Below are positions 25,218 through 32,510 of a stretch of DNA of 64,000 bases, in pieces; positions within the stretch are counted from its first letter, which is position 1; the number at the start of each line of letters is the position of its first letter. Where the stretch lies: positions 5,270,001 to 5,334,000 of the forward strand of contig NZ_CP108487.1 in the NCBI RefSeq assembly GCF_036226525.1. Reading direction: 5' to 3'. The position numbers were made by a program, and so were the translations under genes. The notes beneath the pieces are model-generated. The model made no database searches, was not told where the DNA came from, and saw only the letters and a list, made by a program, of their open reading frames with translations. The DNA is from Kribbella sp. NBC_01245 (GTDB lineage Bacteria; Actinomycetota; Actinomycetes; Propionibacteriales; Kribbellaceae).

Positions 25218-25421
25218 TCAGTGGCGGCGGTCGACCGGCTTGCGCTCGCGGCCGAGCCAGGCGCGTAGTACGCCGAACAGCAGCAGACCGGCGCCGGCGC
25301 CGAGGAAGGCGCCGCCCACCATCGGGTTGGCCGGAGCCACGATCAGAACGATGACGGCGAGGGTGATGACTGCGCTTCCGAGGATGAGCCAGTTCTCACC
25401 CGAAGCGTCTGAGCCAGACAC
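25218..25421 (-). CDS. Small two-helix membrane protein
   Basis: A 67-residue protein with two predicted membrane helices (about 10-31 and 34-54, joined by a short PANPMVGG turn) and a basic tail (RERKPVDRRH). AAGGAGC lies about 6 nt before the ATG. No family is recognised. It stands alone between the family B hairpin and dinB. Confidence 0.65.
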   Translation of the reverse strand: MSGSDASGENWLILGSAVITLAVIVLIVAPANPMVGGAFLGAGAGLLLFGVLRAWLGRERKPVDRRH

Positions 25422-25549
25422 GTGGTGCTCCTTGCGTCGAGCCGGATTGATGCAAGCAACCTAGGCGGCCCCGGCTTTGTCTACAAGACTTGAAGCCGGT
25501 GGTTGTGAGTGCAACTTCCTGCAAGGTTCGCGTTAAGACCGATGATATG

Positions 25550-25563
25550 CGAACATATGTTCG
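25550..25563 (+). promoter_or_regulatory. LexA (SOS) box
   Basis: CGAACATATGTTCG is a perfect palindrome and an exact match to the Gram-positive SOS-box pattern CGAAC-N4-GTTCG. It overlaps the likely dinB start codon (ATG 25557), so bound LexA would block transcription of a leaderless or near-leaderless message. Confidence 0.9.
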
Positions 25564-26756
25564 TGCCCGGTGCCGAAGCGACCATCCTGCATGCCGATCT
25601 GGACGCCTTTTACGCGTCGGTCGAGCAGCGTGATGACCCGCGCCTGCGCGGCCGCCCGGTGATCGTCGGCGCGGGCGTGGTGCTCGCCGCCAGCTACGAG
25701 GCCAAGGCCTGCGGCGTCCGTACGGCGATGAACGGATCCCAGGCCCGACAGCACTGCCCACACGCGATCGTGGTCGAGCCACGGATGTCGGCGTATTCCG
25801 AGGCCAGCAAGGCCGTCTTCGCCGTTTTCGAGCACACCACGCCACTGGTCGAGGGGCTGTCGATCGACGAGGCCTTCCTCGAGGTGGGCGGTCTGCGCCG
25901 GATCGCGGGGCCGCCTTTGCAGATCGCGGCGCAACTGCGAGCCGACGTGCTGCGCGAGGTCGGGCTGGCCATCACCGTCGGTGTCGCGCGGACGAAGTTC
26001 CTGGCCAAGGTCGCGAGCGGGGTGGCCAAACCGGATGGGCTGCTGCTCGTCCCTCCCGATCGGGAGCTCGCGTTCCTGCATCCGCTGGCGGTCGAGCGGC
26101 TCTGGGGTGTCGGGGAGAAGACCGCCGTCAAACTGCGCGAGCGCGGCATGCGAACCGTCGGGGATGTCGCCGAGCTACCCGAGGCCGCGCTGATCGCGAT
26201 GCTCGGGCGGGCCTCCGGGCGGCACTTGCACGCGCTGGCGCACAACCGCGATCCCCGGCCGATCGAGGTGGGGCGGCGGCGCCGGTCGATCGGTTCGCAA
26301 AGCGCGCTCGGCCGTTCGCCGAAGTCGCCTGCCACGCTCGACGCCGTACTCGTCGGGCTGGTGGATCGGGTCACCCGGCGGATGCGCTCAGCCGGCCGGG
26401 CCGGGCGGACGGTGACGTTGCGGCTGCGGTTCGGCGATTTCACCCGGGCCACCCGATCGCACACGCTGCCGCAGGCGACAGCTCAGACCAGAATCCTGCT
26501 CACCACTGCCCGGTCGCTGCTGGCGAAGGCCGGGCCGATGATCGAGGCCGGCGGCATCACCCTGATCGGCGTCGCCGTGGGCAATCTGGAGAACGTGCAG
26601 GCGGTGCAGCTGGCCCTGCCGTTCGACAAGGCCAGCAATGACGAGCTCGACAGGGCGGTCGACCACGTGAAGGACAAGTTCGGCTCGAAGGCCGTGACCC
26701 GGGCGGTCCTCCTCGGACGCGACCCGGGCCTCACCGTTCCCCTATTACCGGACTGA
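25557..26756 (+). CDS. dinB: DNA polymerase IV (Y-family translesion polymerase)
   Basis: A 399-residue protein that copies damaged DNA. Catalytic acidic residues lie in HADLDAFYAS (D14) and LSIDEAFLEV (D104, E105). The thumb has KFLAKVASGVAKPDG and a HhH GVGEKTAVKL. A little-finger domain follows (about 240-350). The C-terminus LALPFDK is a plausible beta-clamp contact of the QxxLPF type. The start is taken at ATG 25557, which lies within the SOS box; ATG 25542 is possible. DNA damage induction is expected. Confidence 0.94.
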   Translation: MFVPGAEATILHADLDAFYASVEQRDDPRLRGRPVIVGAGVVLAASYEAKACGVRTAMNGSQARQHCPHAIVVEPRMSAYSEASKAVFAVFEHTTPLVEGLSIDEAFLEVGGLRRIAGPPLQIAAQLRADVLREVGLAITVGVARTKFLAKVASGVAKPDGLLLVPPDRELAFLHPLAVERLWGVGEKTAVKLRERGMRTVGDVAELPEAALIAMLGRASGRHLHALAHNRDPRPIEVGRRRRSIGSQSALGRSPKSPATLDAVLVGLVDRVTRRMRSAGRAGRTVTLRLRFGDFTRATRSHTLPQATAQTRILLTTARSLLAKAGPMIEAGGITLIGVAVGNLENVQAVQLALPFDKASNDELDRAVDHVKDKFGSKAVTRAVLLGRDPGLTVPLLPD

Positions 26757-26766
26757 CATGGCTAGC

Positions 26767-27405
26767 TCAGCGGCGCTGGACGACTTCTTCGGCGACCTCG
26801 ACCAGTTCGCGGTCGGTGGCCTCGGTCTCCGGGTCATGTGCCGGCTCGAGCCGGTCATGCGCGATCAAAGACTGAATCGCCCGCAGTACGGCGCTCGCGG
26901 CCGCGCCCCAGGTCGAGACGTAGGAGAACTGCCACCACCACAGCGCCTCGGTCACCCGGCCCGACTGGTAGTGCGCGAGCCCGTGCACCAGGTCGGTCGC
27001 GATCGCGGTCAGGTCATCGGACAACCGGTTGACGGTGATCTCCGGCGGCGCCGCGTACGGGTCGAACACCTCGGCGTACTCGTCGAGCCCCTCGAAGAGC
27101 ACGGCCAGCCGGTCGCGCATGGCGTCCAGGTCCGGATCCGGGCCGGCGTCACTCTCGAACCGTTCCTTCGGCACGAAGTCCTCGAACGCGCCCAGCCGCC
27201 CGCCGGCCAGCAGCAGCTGGCTCACCTCCAGAAGCAGGTACGGCAACGAGGCCAGGCCTTCGTCCACACCCTCCTCATCGGGCTGGCCCGCGATGTCGCG
27301 CACTGAGATCAGAAAGCTCTGGACCTGGTCCGCGATCTGCTCGGCGAATTCCGCCAGCTCTCCCGCGTCGGTCTCGAGCTCCGCAATATCGGTTGTTTCA
27401 GTCAT
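26767..27405 (-). CDS. DUF5063 domain protein
   Basis: A 212-residue acidic, mostly helical protein (start ATG 27405). The family is actinobacterial and usually directly follows recR, as here; its function is unknown. It contains WWWQFSYVSTWGAAASAVLRA near 165-185, the most conserved stretch. It overlaps the end of recR by 8 nt (ATGACTGA), so it is translationally coupled and presumably in the same operon as ybaB and recR. Confidence 0.85.
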   Translation of the reverse strand: MTETTDIAELETDAGELAEFAEQIADQVQSFLISVRDIAGQPDEEGVDEGLASLPYLLLEVSQLLLAGGRLGAFEDFVPKERFESDAGPDPDLDAMRDRLAVLFEGLDEYAEVFDPYAAPPEITVNRLSDDLTAIATDLVHGLAHYQSGRVTEALWWWQFSYVSTWGAAASAVLRAIQSLIAHDRLEPAHDPETEATDRELVEVAEEVVQRR

Positions 27406-27997
27406 CGATGGATCGCCGCCCTTCAAACGCCCGTCCGAGTGTGACCTCATCGGCGTACTCGAGATCACCGCCTACTGGAAGTCCACTAGCAAGACGGGTG
27501 ACGCGCAAGCCCATGGGCCGGAGCAACCGGCTCAGGTAGGTGGCTGTCGCTTCACCCTCGAGGTTGGGGTCGGTGGCCAGAATGATCTCGGTGACGACCC
27601 CGTCGGCCAGTCGCTGCATCAGCTCCTTGATCCGCAACTCGTCCGGGCCGATGCCCTCGATCGGCGAGATGGCCCCGCCGAGCACGTGGTAGCGGCCGCG
27701 GAATTCGCGCGTCCGCTCGACCGCCACGACGTCCTTGGCCTCTTCGACCACGCAGATCACCGAGCGGTCGCGACGCTCGTCCCGGCAGATCCGGCACAGC
27801 TCTTCCTCGGTCACGTTGCCGCAGACCTCGCAGAACTTGACCCGCTCCTTGACCTGGACCAGCACATGCGCGAGCCGGCGGACGTCGGTCGGGTCCGCGG
27901 CGAGCAGATGGAAGGCGATGCGCTGGGCGGACTTCGGACCGACACCGGGCAACCGCCCGAGCTCGTCGATCAGGTCCTGTACGGCTCCTTCGTACAC
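27398..27997 (-). CDS. recR: Recombination mediator RecR
   Basis: A 199-residue protein of the RecFOR pathway, which loads RecA on gapped DNA. An N-terminal HhH (LPGVGPKSAQRIAFHLL, 16-32), a C4 zinc finger (C56, C59, C68, C71), a Toprim domain (VICVVEEAKDVVAVERT, then ILATDPNLEGEATA) and a C-terminal Walker-like tail are all present. The start is GTG 27997, one nt after the ybaB stop. Length matches the family. Confidence 0.96.
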   Translation of the reverse strand: MYEGAVQDLIDELGRLPGVGPKSAQRIAFHLLAADPTDVRRLAHVLVQVKERVKFCEVCGNVTEEELCRICRDERRDRSVICVVEEAKDVVAVERTREFRGRYHVLGGAISPIEGIGPDELRIKELMQRLADGVVTEIILATDPNLEGEATATYLSRLLRPMGLRVTRLASGLPVGGDLEYADEVTLGRAFEGRRSIDD

Positions 27998-27998
27998 G

Positions 27999-28376
27999 TC
28001 AGCCTTGCCCTGGCGGCCCGGGGATCCCGGGCATGCCCGGCAGACCTCCGCCGAGGCCACCGGCCAACGGGCCCATCGCCTCGGCGGCGAGCTCCTTGGC
28101 GTTCTCCGAGGCATCCCGGACGGCGGCGACGATGAGGTCGGCCAGCGTCTCGGTGTCATCGGGATCAACCGCATTGCGGCTGATGGTCAGGCTGAGCAGC
28201 TCGCCGGTGCCGGAGACCAGCGCGGTCACCAGGCCACCGCCGGCGGTGCCTTCGACCTCGGCGCTCTCCAGATTGGCCTGGGCTTCCATCAACTGGCTCT
28301 GCATCGCCTGCGCCTGGGCGAGCAGATTCGACATGTCGAAGCCCCCAGCGCCTTGTGCACCGCCACCGTCGAACAC
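27999..28376 (-). CDS. YbaB/EbfC nucleoid-associated protein
   Basis: A 125-residue protein. The YbaB core (NLLAQAQAMQSQL, VEGTAGGGLVTALVSGTGEL, DTETLADLIVAAVRDA) is followed by an unusual Gly/Pro/Met-rich tail (LGGGLPGMPGIPGPPG). YbaB binds DNA as a dimer and is typically encoded between dnaX and recR. Here it is the first gene of the ybaB-recR-DUF5063 set; dnaX is on the same strand but separated by about 4 kb of accessory genes. Confidence 0.94.
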   Translation of the reverse strand: MFDGGGAQGAGGFDMSNLLAQAQAMQSQLMEAQANLESAEVEGTAGGGLVTALVSGTGELLSLTISRNAVDPDDTETLADLIVAAVRDASENAKELAAEAMGPLAGGLGGGLPGMPGIPGPPGQG

Positions 28377-28574
28377 CGTCGTCTCCCCTGCTTCACGTCG
28401 TGTTTCCGCCTTGAGCCTATCCGGTGGGTGGGCCCGATACCCCCGGGCGGGGGACTTACCGGCAGGATGTCCCCCACGATGCGCGCCTCCGGCCGCTGGG
28501 AGGTCGGTCTGACGGCGTCTTTTCGCAGCAGTGGGGCAGCGCGTTCGCAGGTACTAGTTGGGTAGAGGAGAGCA

Positions 28575-29666
28575 GTGGACGAGGAAGAGTTCTGGGCGCT
28601 GATCGCGACGCTCGGCGGTGTGGCCACCGCCGATCGGGTCACCCAGCTCGAACAGTTCCTCGCCGATCTGCCACCTGACGGCATCATCGGGTTCGCTGAC
28701 CGGCTGGCCGAGGCATTGACCGGGCTGGACACCTTCGAGCACTACCAGCAACCCGTCGTGGCCGATCTCGGTGACGACGGTTTCCTGTGCTTCCGGTGCG
28801 CGGTGGTGGCGCTGGGGCGCAACCGGTACGGCGCGATCGTGGCCGAGCCCTCGTTGCTGAACGCAGTCGAGGTCGAGGTCGGCAGGCCGCTGCTCTTCGC
28901 CGCGCGCCATGCCTGGGAGGCGTCGACCGATCTGCCCTGGCTGCACGAGACGCCGATCAGCTACGAGACCGGTTCGAACCAGGCCCACTGGCCTTCGGCG
29001 GATCCTGAGGAGCCCACTGCTGAAAAGGAGCCGGCTGCTGAGAAGGCACCGGTTGCTGAGAAGGAGCAGGCTGCTGAGAAGGAGCAGGCTGCTGAGAAGG
29101 AGCCGGTCGGCACGGTGGCCGAGTCGGTTTTGCAGGCCACGGGCAAGGCCATCAGAGGTCTGTTCCAGGGCTTGACCGGGTCGAAACGGTCAGCAGACGA
29201 ACCTGTGGACTCGGTCGTGCCGGAGGATTTGCTGGAGCCGCTCGAGCCGGTGCGGATCAGCTGGGGTGGCAACGTCGTACCGCTGATGCGGGACCAGGAA
29301 CGGCCCGAGTTCTACGAAGGCGCCGCGGCCGACCGGCTGAACGATCTGGTCAAGCGCGTCGGCCTGCCGGCGGGGGTGACGTCGATCAGCCTGATCCTGC
29401 AACTCGGCAATCGCTGGCACTGGAGCCACGAGAACTCGATCTCCATCGACGGCGTGCCCGAGCTCGACATCTGGATCGAGTCGCCCTGGCAGGAGCTGCT
29501 CGACTGGCCCGAGCAGGACTTCGCCGAGGCCCACGCCGCCACCTGCGCGCACGTGATGCATCAGGTCCTGTCCGAGCGCGGCGCCCTGACCGATCCCCTC
29601 GCGGTCGAGCTCACCGCCCTCGCCGCGAGCTATCCCTCGCCCGGATTGACGAACCCGGACTCATAG
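28575..29666 (+). CDS. DUF4240-like protein with AEKEP repeats
   Basis: A 363-residue protein starting at GTG 28575 with GAGGAG upstream. Residues 1-140 resemble DUF4240 (MDEEEFWALIATLGG, DGFLCFRCAVVALGR). Residues 148-177 are five six-residue repeats of the form xAEKEP/Q. The C-terminal 150 residues form a second domain with WGGNVVPLMRD and RWHWSHENS, with no recognised function. The last 37 nt overlap the convergent response regulator gene. It sits inside the interruption between ybaB and dnaX. Confidence 0.75.
   Translation: MDEEEFWALIATLGGVATADRVTQLEQFLADLPPDGIIGFADRLAEALTGLDTFEHYQQPVVADLGDDGFLCFRCAVVALGRNRYGAIVAEPSLLNAVEVEVGRPLLFAARHAWEASTDLPWLHETPISYETGSNQAHWPSADPEEPTAEKEPAAEKAPVAEKEQAAEKEQAAEKEPVGTVAESVLQATGKAIRGLFQGLTGSKRSADEPVDSVVPEDLLEPLEPVRISWGGNVVPLMRDQERPEFYEGAAADRLNDLVKRVGLPAGVTSISLILQLGNRWHWSHENSISIDGVPELDIWIESPWQELLDWPEQDFAEAHAATCAHVMHQVLSERGALTDPLAVELTALAASYPSPGLTNPDS
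29016..29105. repeat. Five tandem 18-nt units in coding sequence
   Basis: Units begin at 29016, 29034, 29052, 29070 and 29088 (consensus GCTGCTGAGAAGGAGCMG). The third, fourth and fifth differ by one or two bases, so length variation between strains is likely. Each unit adds six residues in frame. Confidence 0.9.
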
Positions 29667-30286
29667 GCGATCACCACGGCGTGGGTCCGGTTGGCCGCGC
29701 CCAGTTTCGCCAGCACGTTGCCGACGTGGGTCTTCACGGTCTCGATCGTGACGTACGCCCGTTCGGCGATCTCCGCGTTCGACAACCCCGCCGCCATCAG
29801 GCGCAGTACGTCGGCCTCGCGCTCGGTCAACTCGACGGCGCCCGGCCCCTGCGGCAAAGGCGGCCGGCGTGCGGCCATCGTGCGGACCGCCGCCGGGAAC
29901 AGCACGGTGTCTCCCGCTGCGACGAGGCGAAGGGCATGCGCGATCTGGGCCGCCTTCGACCTCTTCAGCAGGAACCCGGCGGCGCCGGCCCGCAGCGCCT
30001 CGTACACGTATTCGTCGTGGCCGAAGGTGGTGATCACGACGACCTTCGGCGGATCAGCCAGTGCGCTGCGCAGCAACCGGGTCGCGGCGATCCCGTCGAG
30101 CAACGGCATCCGCACATCCATCAGAACGACGTCGGGTCGCAGCTCCCGCACCAACCCGAGCACCTCGGCACCGTCGGCGGCCTCGCCAACCACGTCGATG
30201 TCCGGCTCGTCGGAGAGCAACGCCCGCAGCCCGGTCCGGGTCAGCTCGTCATCATCGGCGAGTAGAACCGCGACGCGCTCACTCAT
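29630..30286 (-). CDS. NarL-family response regulator
   Basis: A 218-residue regulator. The receiver domain has DDDE (11-14), the phosphoacceptor D57 in VLMDVRMP and the conserved K near 107. The LuxR-type HTH (about 150-215) has LTEREADVLRLMAAGLSNAEIA and TVKTHVGNVLAKL. It is paired with the sensor kinase gene upstream on the same strand (22 nt apart). The C-terminus is convergent with and overlaps the DUF4240-like gene. Confidence 0.94.
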   Translation of the reverse strand: MSERVAVLLADDDELTRTGLRALLSDEPDIDVVGEAADGAEVLGLVRELRPDVVLMDVRMPLLDGIAATRLLRSALADPPKVVVITTFGHDEYVYEALRAGAAGFLLKRSKAAQIAHALRLVAAGDTVLFPAAVRTMAARRPPLPQGPGAVELTEREADVLRLMAAGLSNAEIAERAYVTIETVKTHVGNVLAKLGAANRTHAVVIAYESGFVNPGEG

Positions 30287-30304
30287 CCGCCGACGCCTTC
30301 TTTT

Positions 30305-30330
30305 GCGTTCATCGGTCCGAATCCGCCCTT
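30305..30330. repeat. Solo half of the family A palindrome
   Basis: GCGTTCATCGGTCCGAAT followed by CCGCCCTT matches the arm of copy 1 at 22 of 26 positions, but no complementary arm is seen nearby. The half covers the stop region of the sensor kinase gene (stop at 30309) and its last codons, so it also encodes part of the C-terminus. Confidence 0.75.
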
Positions 30331-31514
30331 AGCGTCGGCAGCTGTACGACGACTTCCCACCGCGCGCCGTTCGCACCGGCCGAGGCCTCGCCGCCGAGTA
30401 GGCGCGCGCGATCCTCGATGCCGGTGGTCCCGCGCCCGGTGCGTCGTACCTGTTGCTGGTCGACGGGATTGCTGATGTCCAGGATCAGCCGGTTCGCCTC
30501 GACCACGATGGCCAATCGGATCTCGCCGTCGGTGCCGTGGCGGAGGGCGTTGGTGAGGGCTTCTTGGACGATGCGATAGGCCTCGCGCGAGATCGCGGGC
30601 GGTACGGCGGCCAGGTCCGGCGGCAGCGCGGCCTCGATGGGACGGCCGGTCCGGCGTACGTGTTCCACCAGTGCGGGAACGTCGGCGAGGCCGCGTTGGG
30701 GTGCTCGCGGCGCGGGCTCTTCGCGCAACAACTCGATGACGTGGTCGAGCTCCTCCAGCGCCAGCCGGGACGAGTCCTCGATACCGGCGAGAGCCTGCCG
30801 GGCGGTCGCGGGATCGGACTCCATCAGCTTGGCGGCGACCGCGGCCTGGATCGTCGAGGTGGTCAGGGTATGCCCGATCGAGTCGTGCAACTCCTGCGCA
30901 AGATGGTTGCGATGGGCAAGGACTTCGGTTCGTTGCTGCAACGCCGCAATGCGTTCGGCCGGCTGATGCCCGAGCAGGCTCGGCGCCGCGGCCCGGAGCA
31001 GGGCGGGTGCCGCGAATCCGGTCAGCACCGCCAGCGCGGCCGCCGCACCGGCCAGCAGCAAGGTGATCAAGTCGTTGTCGGTCGCGATCCACAGAAACAC
31101 GATCCGGTCATCTGAATGCGTCAGGAACATCAAGAACGCGAACGCGGCGATCATCCCGAGGAAGGCCGCGGCACCGACCGCCACGGAACCGATCACTCCG
31201 TGCAGCAGCACCCAGAGGGCTGTCCGCGGTCGCGACTTCTGAAGCGGTGGAGGTAGGCGAAGTCCGAGCAGGGCGTTCACGCCGGCGACGCAGGCCGGCC
31301 GCGCCCGGACCGGCAGCCCGAACGACGCCGTCAGCAGAGCCGCAACGGCGAGCAGGGCGACGAGCTGCGCCGCCGCCCGCGGAACCTCGAATGCCCAGAC
31401 GACGACCAACGCGAACAGCAGCGGTAACGCCGCCACGGCCGACCCGATCAGCAGATGCAGCCAGCCCTTTGCGTATTTGCCCATGCCGTCAGTCTGCCGA
31501 GTCGCCCGGCTCAT
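30309..31514 (-). CDS. NarL-type sensor histidine kinase
   Basis: A 401-residue kinase starting at ATG 31514 (GGGAGGG upstream). Five or six membrane helices fill the first 220 residues. A HisKA_3 dimerisation domain follows, with the phosphorylated histidine in AQELHDSIGH, then an HATPase domain (EAYRIVQEALTNALRHG, GTTGIEDRARLLGG). There is no large extracellular sensor domain, so it probably senses a membrane signal. It pairs with the adjacent response regulator. Its last seven codons lie within the solo repeat half. Confidence 0.92.
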   Translation of the reverse strand: MSRATRQTDGMGKYAKGWLHLLIGSAVAALPLLFALVVVWAFEVPRAAAQLVALLAVAALLTASFGLPVRARPACVAGVNALLGLRLPPPLQKSRPRTALWVLLHGVIGSVAVGAAAFLGMIAAFAFLMFLTHSDDRIVFLWIATDNDLITLLLAGAAAALAVLTGFAAPALLRAAAPSLLGHQPAERIAALQQRTEVLAHRNHLAQELHDSIGHTLTTSTIQAAVAAKLMESDPATARQALAGIEDSSRLALEELDHVIELLREEPAPRAPQRGLADVPALVEHVRRTGRPIEAALPPDLAAVPPAISREAYRIVQEALTNALRHGTDGEIRLAIVVEANRLILDISNPVDQQQVRRTGRGTTGIEDRARLLGGEASAGANGARWEVVVQLPTLRADSDR

Positions 31515-31634
31515 GCCCTCCCTCATCAGGGGGAGACCCGTCTCGCCCGATCGGGGTCGCTCCCGCGTGCGATGTGCCGGCGGCCCGCTGCCGGAACCGT
31601 GGTGGTGTCGCATTCCCGTCCGAAAGGCATTCCC

Positions 31635-32510
31635 TTGTCCCGGGTCTCCCACCGCACCGGCATCATCGTGTTCCTCTTACTCGCCTTCGGCCTTACCTGG
31701 CCCTGGTTGTTCATAGCCCGACTCGGCCTCGGGTTGTCTCTGGTCAACCCGCTGAACCAATTGCCCATCGCCTTCGCCCCAGCCATCGCCGCCTTCGTCG
31801 TACGCCGCTGGGTCACGCGCGAGGGCTTCGGTGACGCCGGGCTGGCGCTTCGGCTCCGTTCGGCCTGGCCGCAGTACGTCGCCGCCTTCCTCGGTCCACT
31901 CGCCATCACGGTCGCGACCTTCCTACTCGCGGCCGGGTTCGGGTTGTGGACGCCCGATCTGTCGAACCTGGAGTACGGCGGTATGCCGTGGTGGATGGGC
32001 GTGGCCGGGTGGATGGTGGCCGCGCTCGTACTCACGCCGATCTATTTCGGCGAGGAATTCGGCTGGACGAGCTATTTGCGTTTACGGCTATTTCCCGGGC
32101 GGCCGTATTTGGCCACCTTGGGCACCGGGCTTATCTGGGCCGTTTGGCATTACCCATTGGCTTTTCTCGGGTATGCCGAATTCTCCAACGCAGTGGCGGG
32201 TTTGGCCGTCTGGACCGCGTCATTCATGCTGCAAGAGGTAATGCTGAGCTGGCTGCGAATGCGCAGTGGAACGATCTGGACCGTCAGCCTCGCTCATGCC
32301 GGCAACAACCTCGTCCTCTCGCTGTTGACCGCCACCCTGCTAACAGCCGGAGAAGGTGGCGCGCTCGACGCCATCGTCGTCACCCTGATCATGCTCATCC
32401 CCATGGCCGCCATCACCACGTGGCTAATCCTCACCGGCCGCCTGGCCGGGCCGGGAGGTGGAGGGACGACGGCAGAGCCGCAGCGGGTCAGTTCGGCTGT
32501 TCGTCGATGA
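31635..32510 (+). CDS. CPBP-family (CAAX-protease-like) membrane protein
   Basis: A 291-residue protein with about eight membrane helices. The TTG start at 31635 follows AAAGG; upstream alternatives lack support. Motif 1 reads GEEFGWTSYL, where the usual EExxxR arginine is threonine. Motif 2 is WAVWHYP and motif 4 is HAGNN, so the glutamates, histidines and asparagine are kept. These proteases often mature or give immunity to bacteriocins, but activity here is doubtful without the arginine. It is divergent from the two-component system and convergent with dnaX (23-nt overlap). Confidence 0.82.
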   Translation: MSRVSHRTGIIVFLLLAFGLTWPWLFIARLGLGLSLVNPLNQLPIAFAPAIAAFVVRRWVTREGFGDAGLALRLRSAWPQYVAAFLGPLAITVATFLLAAGFGLWTPDLSNLEYGGMPWWMGVAGWMVAALVLTPIYFGEEFGWTSYLRLRLFPGRPYLATLGTGLIWAVWHYPLAFLGYAEFSNAVAGLAVWTASFMLQEVMLSWLRMRSGTIWTVSLAHAGNNLVLSLLTATLLTAGEGGALDAIVVTLIMLIPMAAITTWLILTGRLAGPGGGGTTAEPQRVSSAVRR

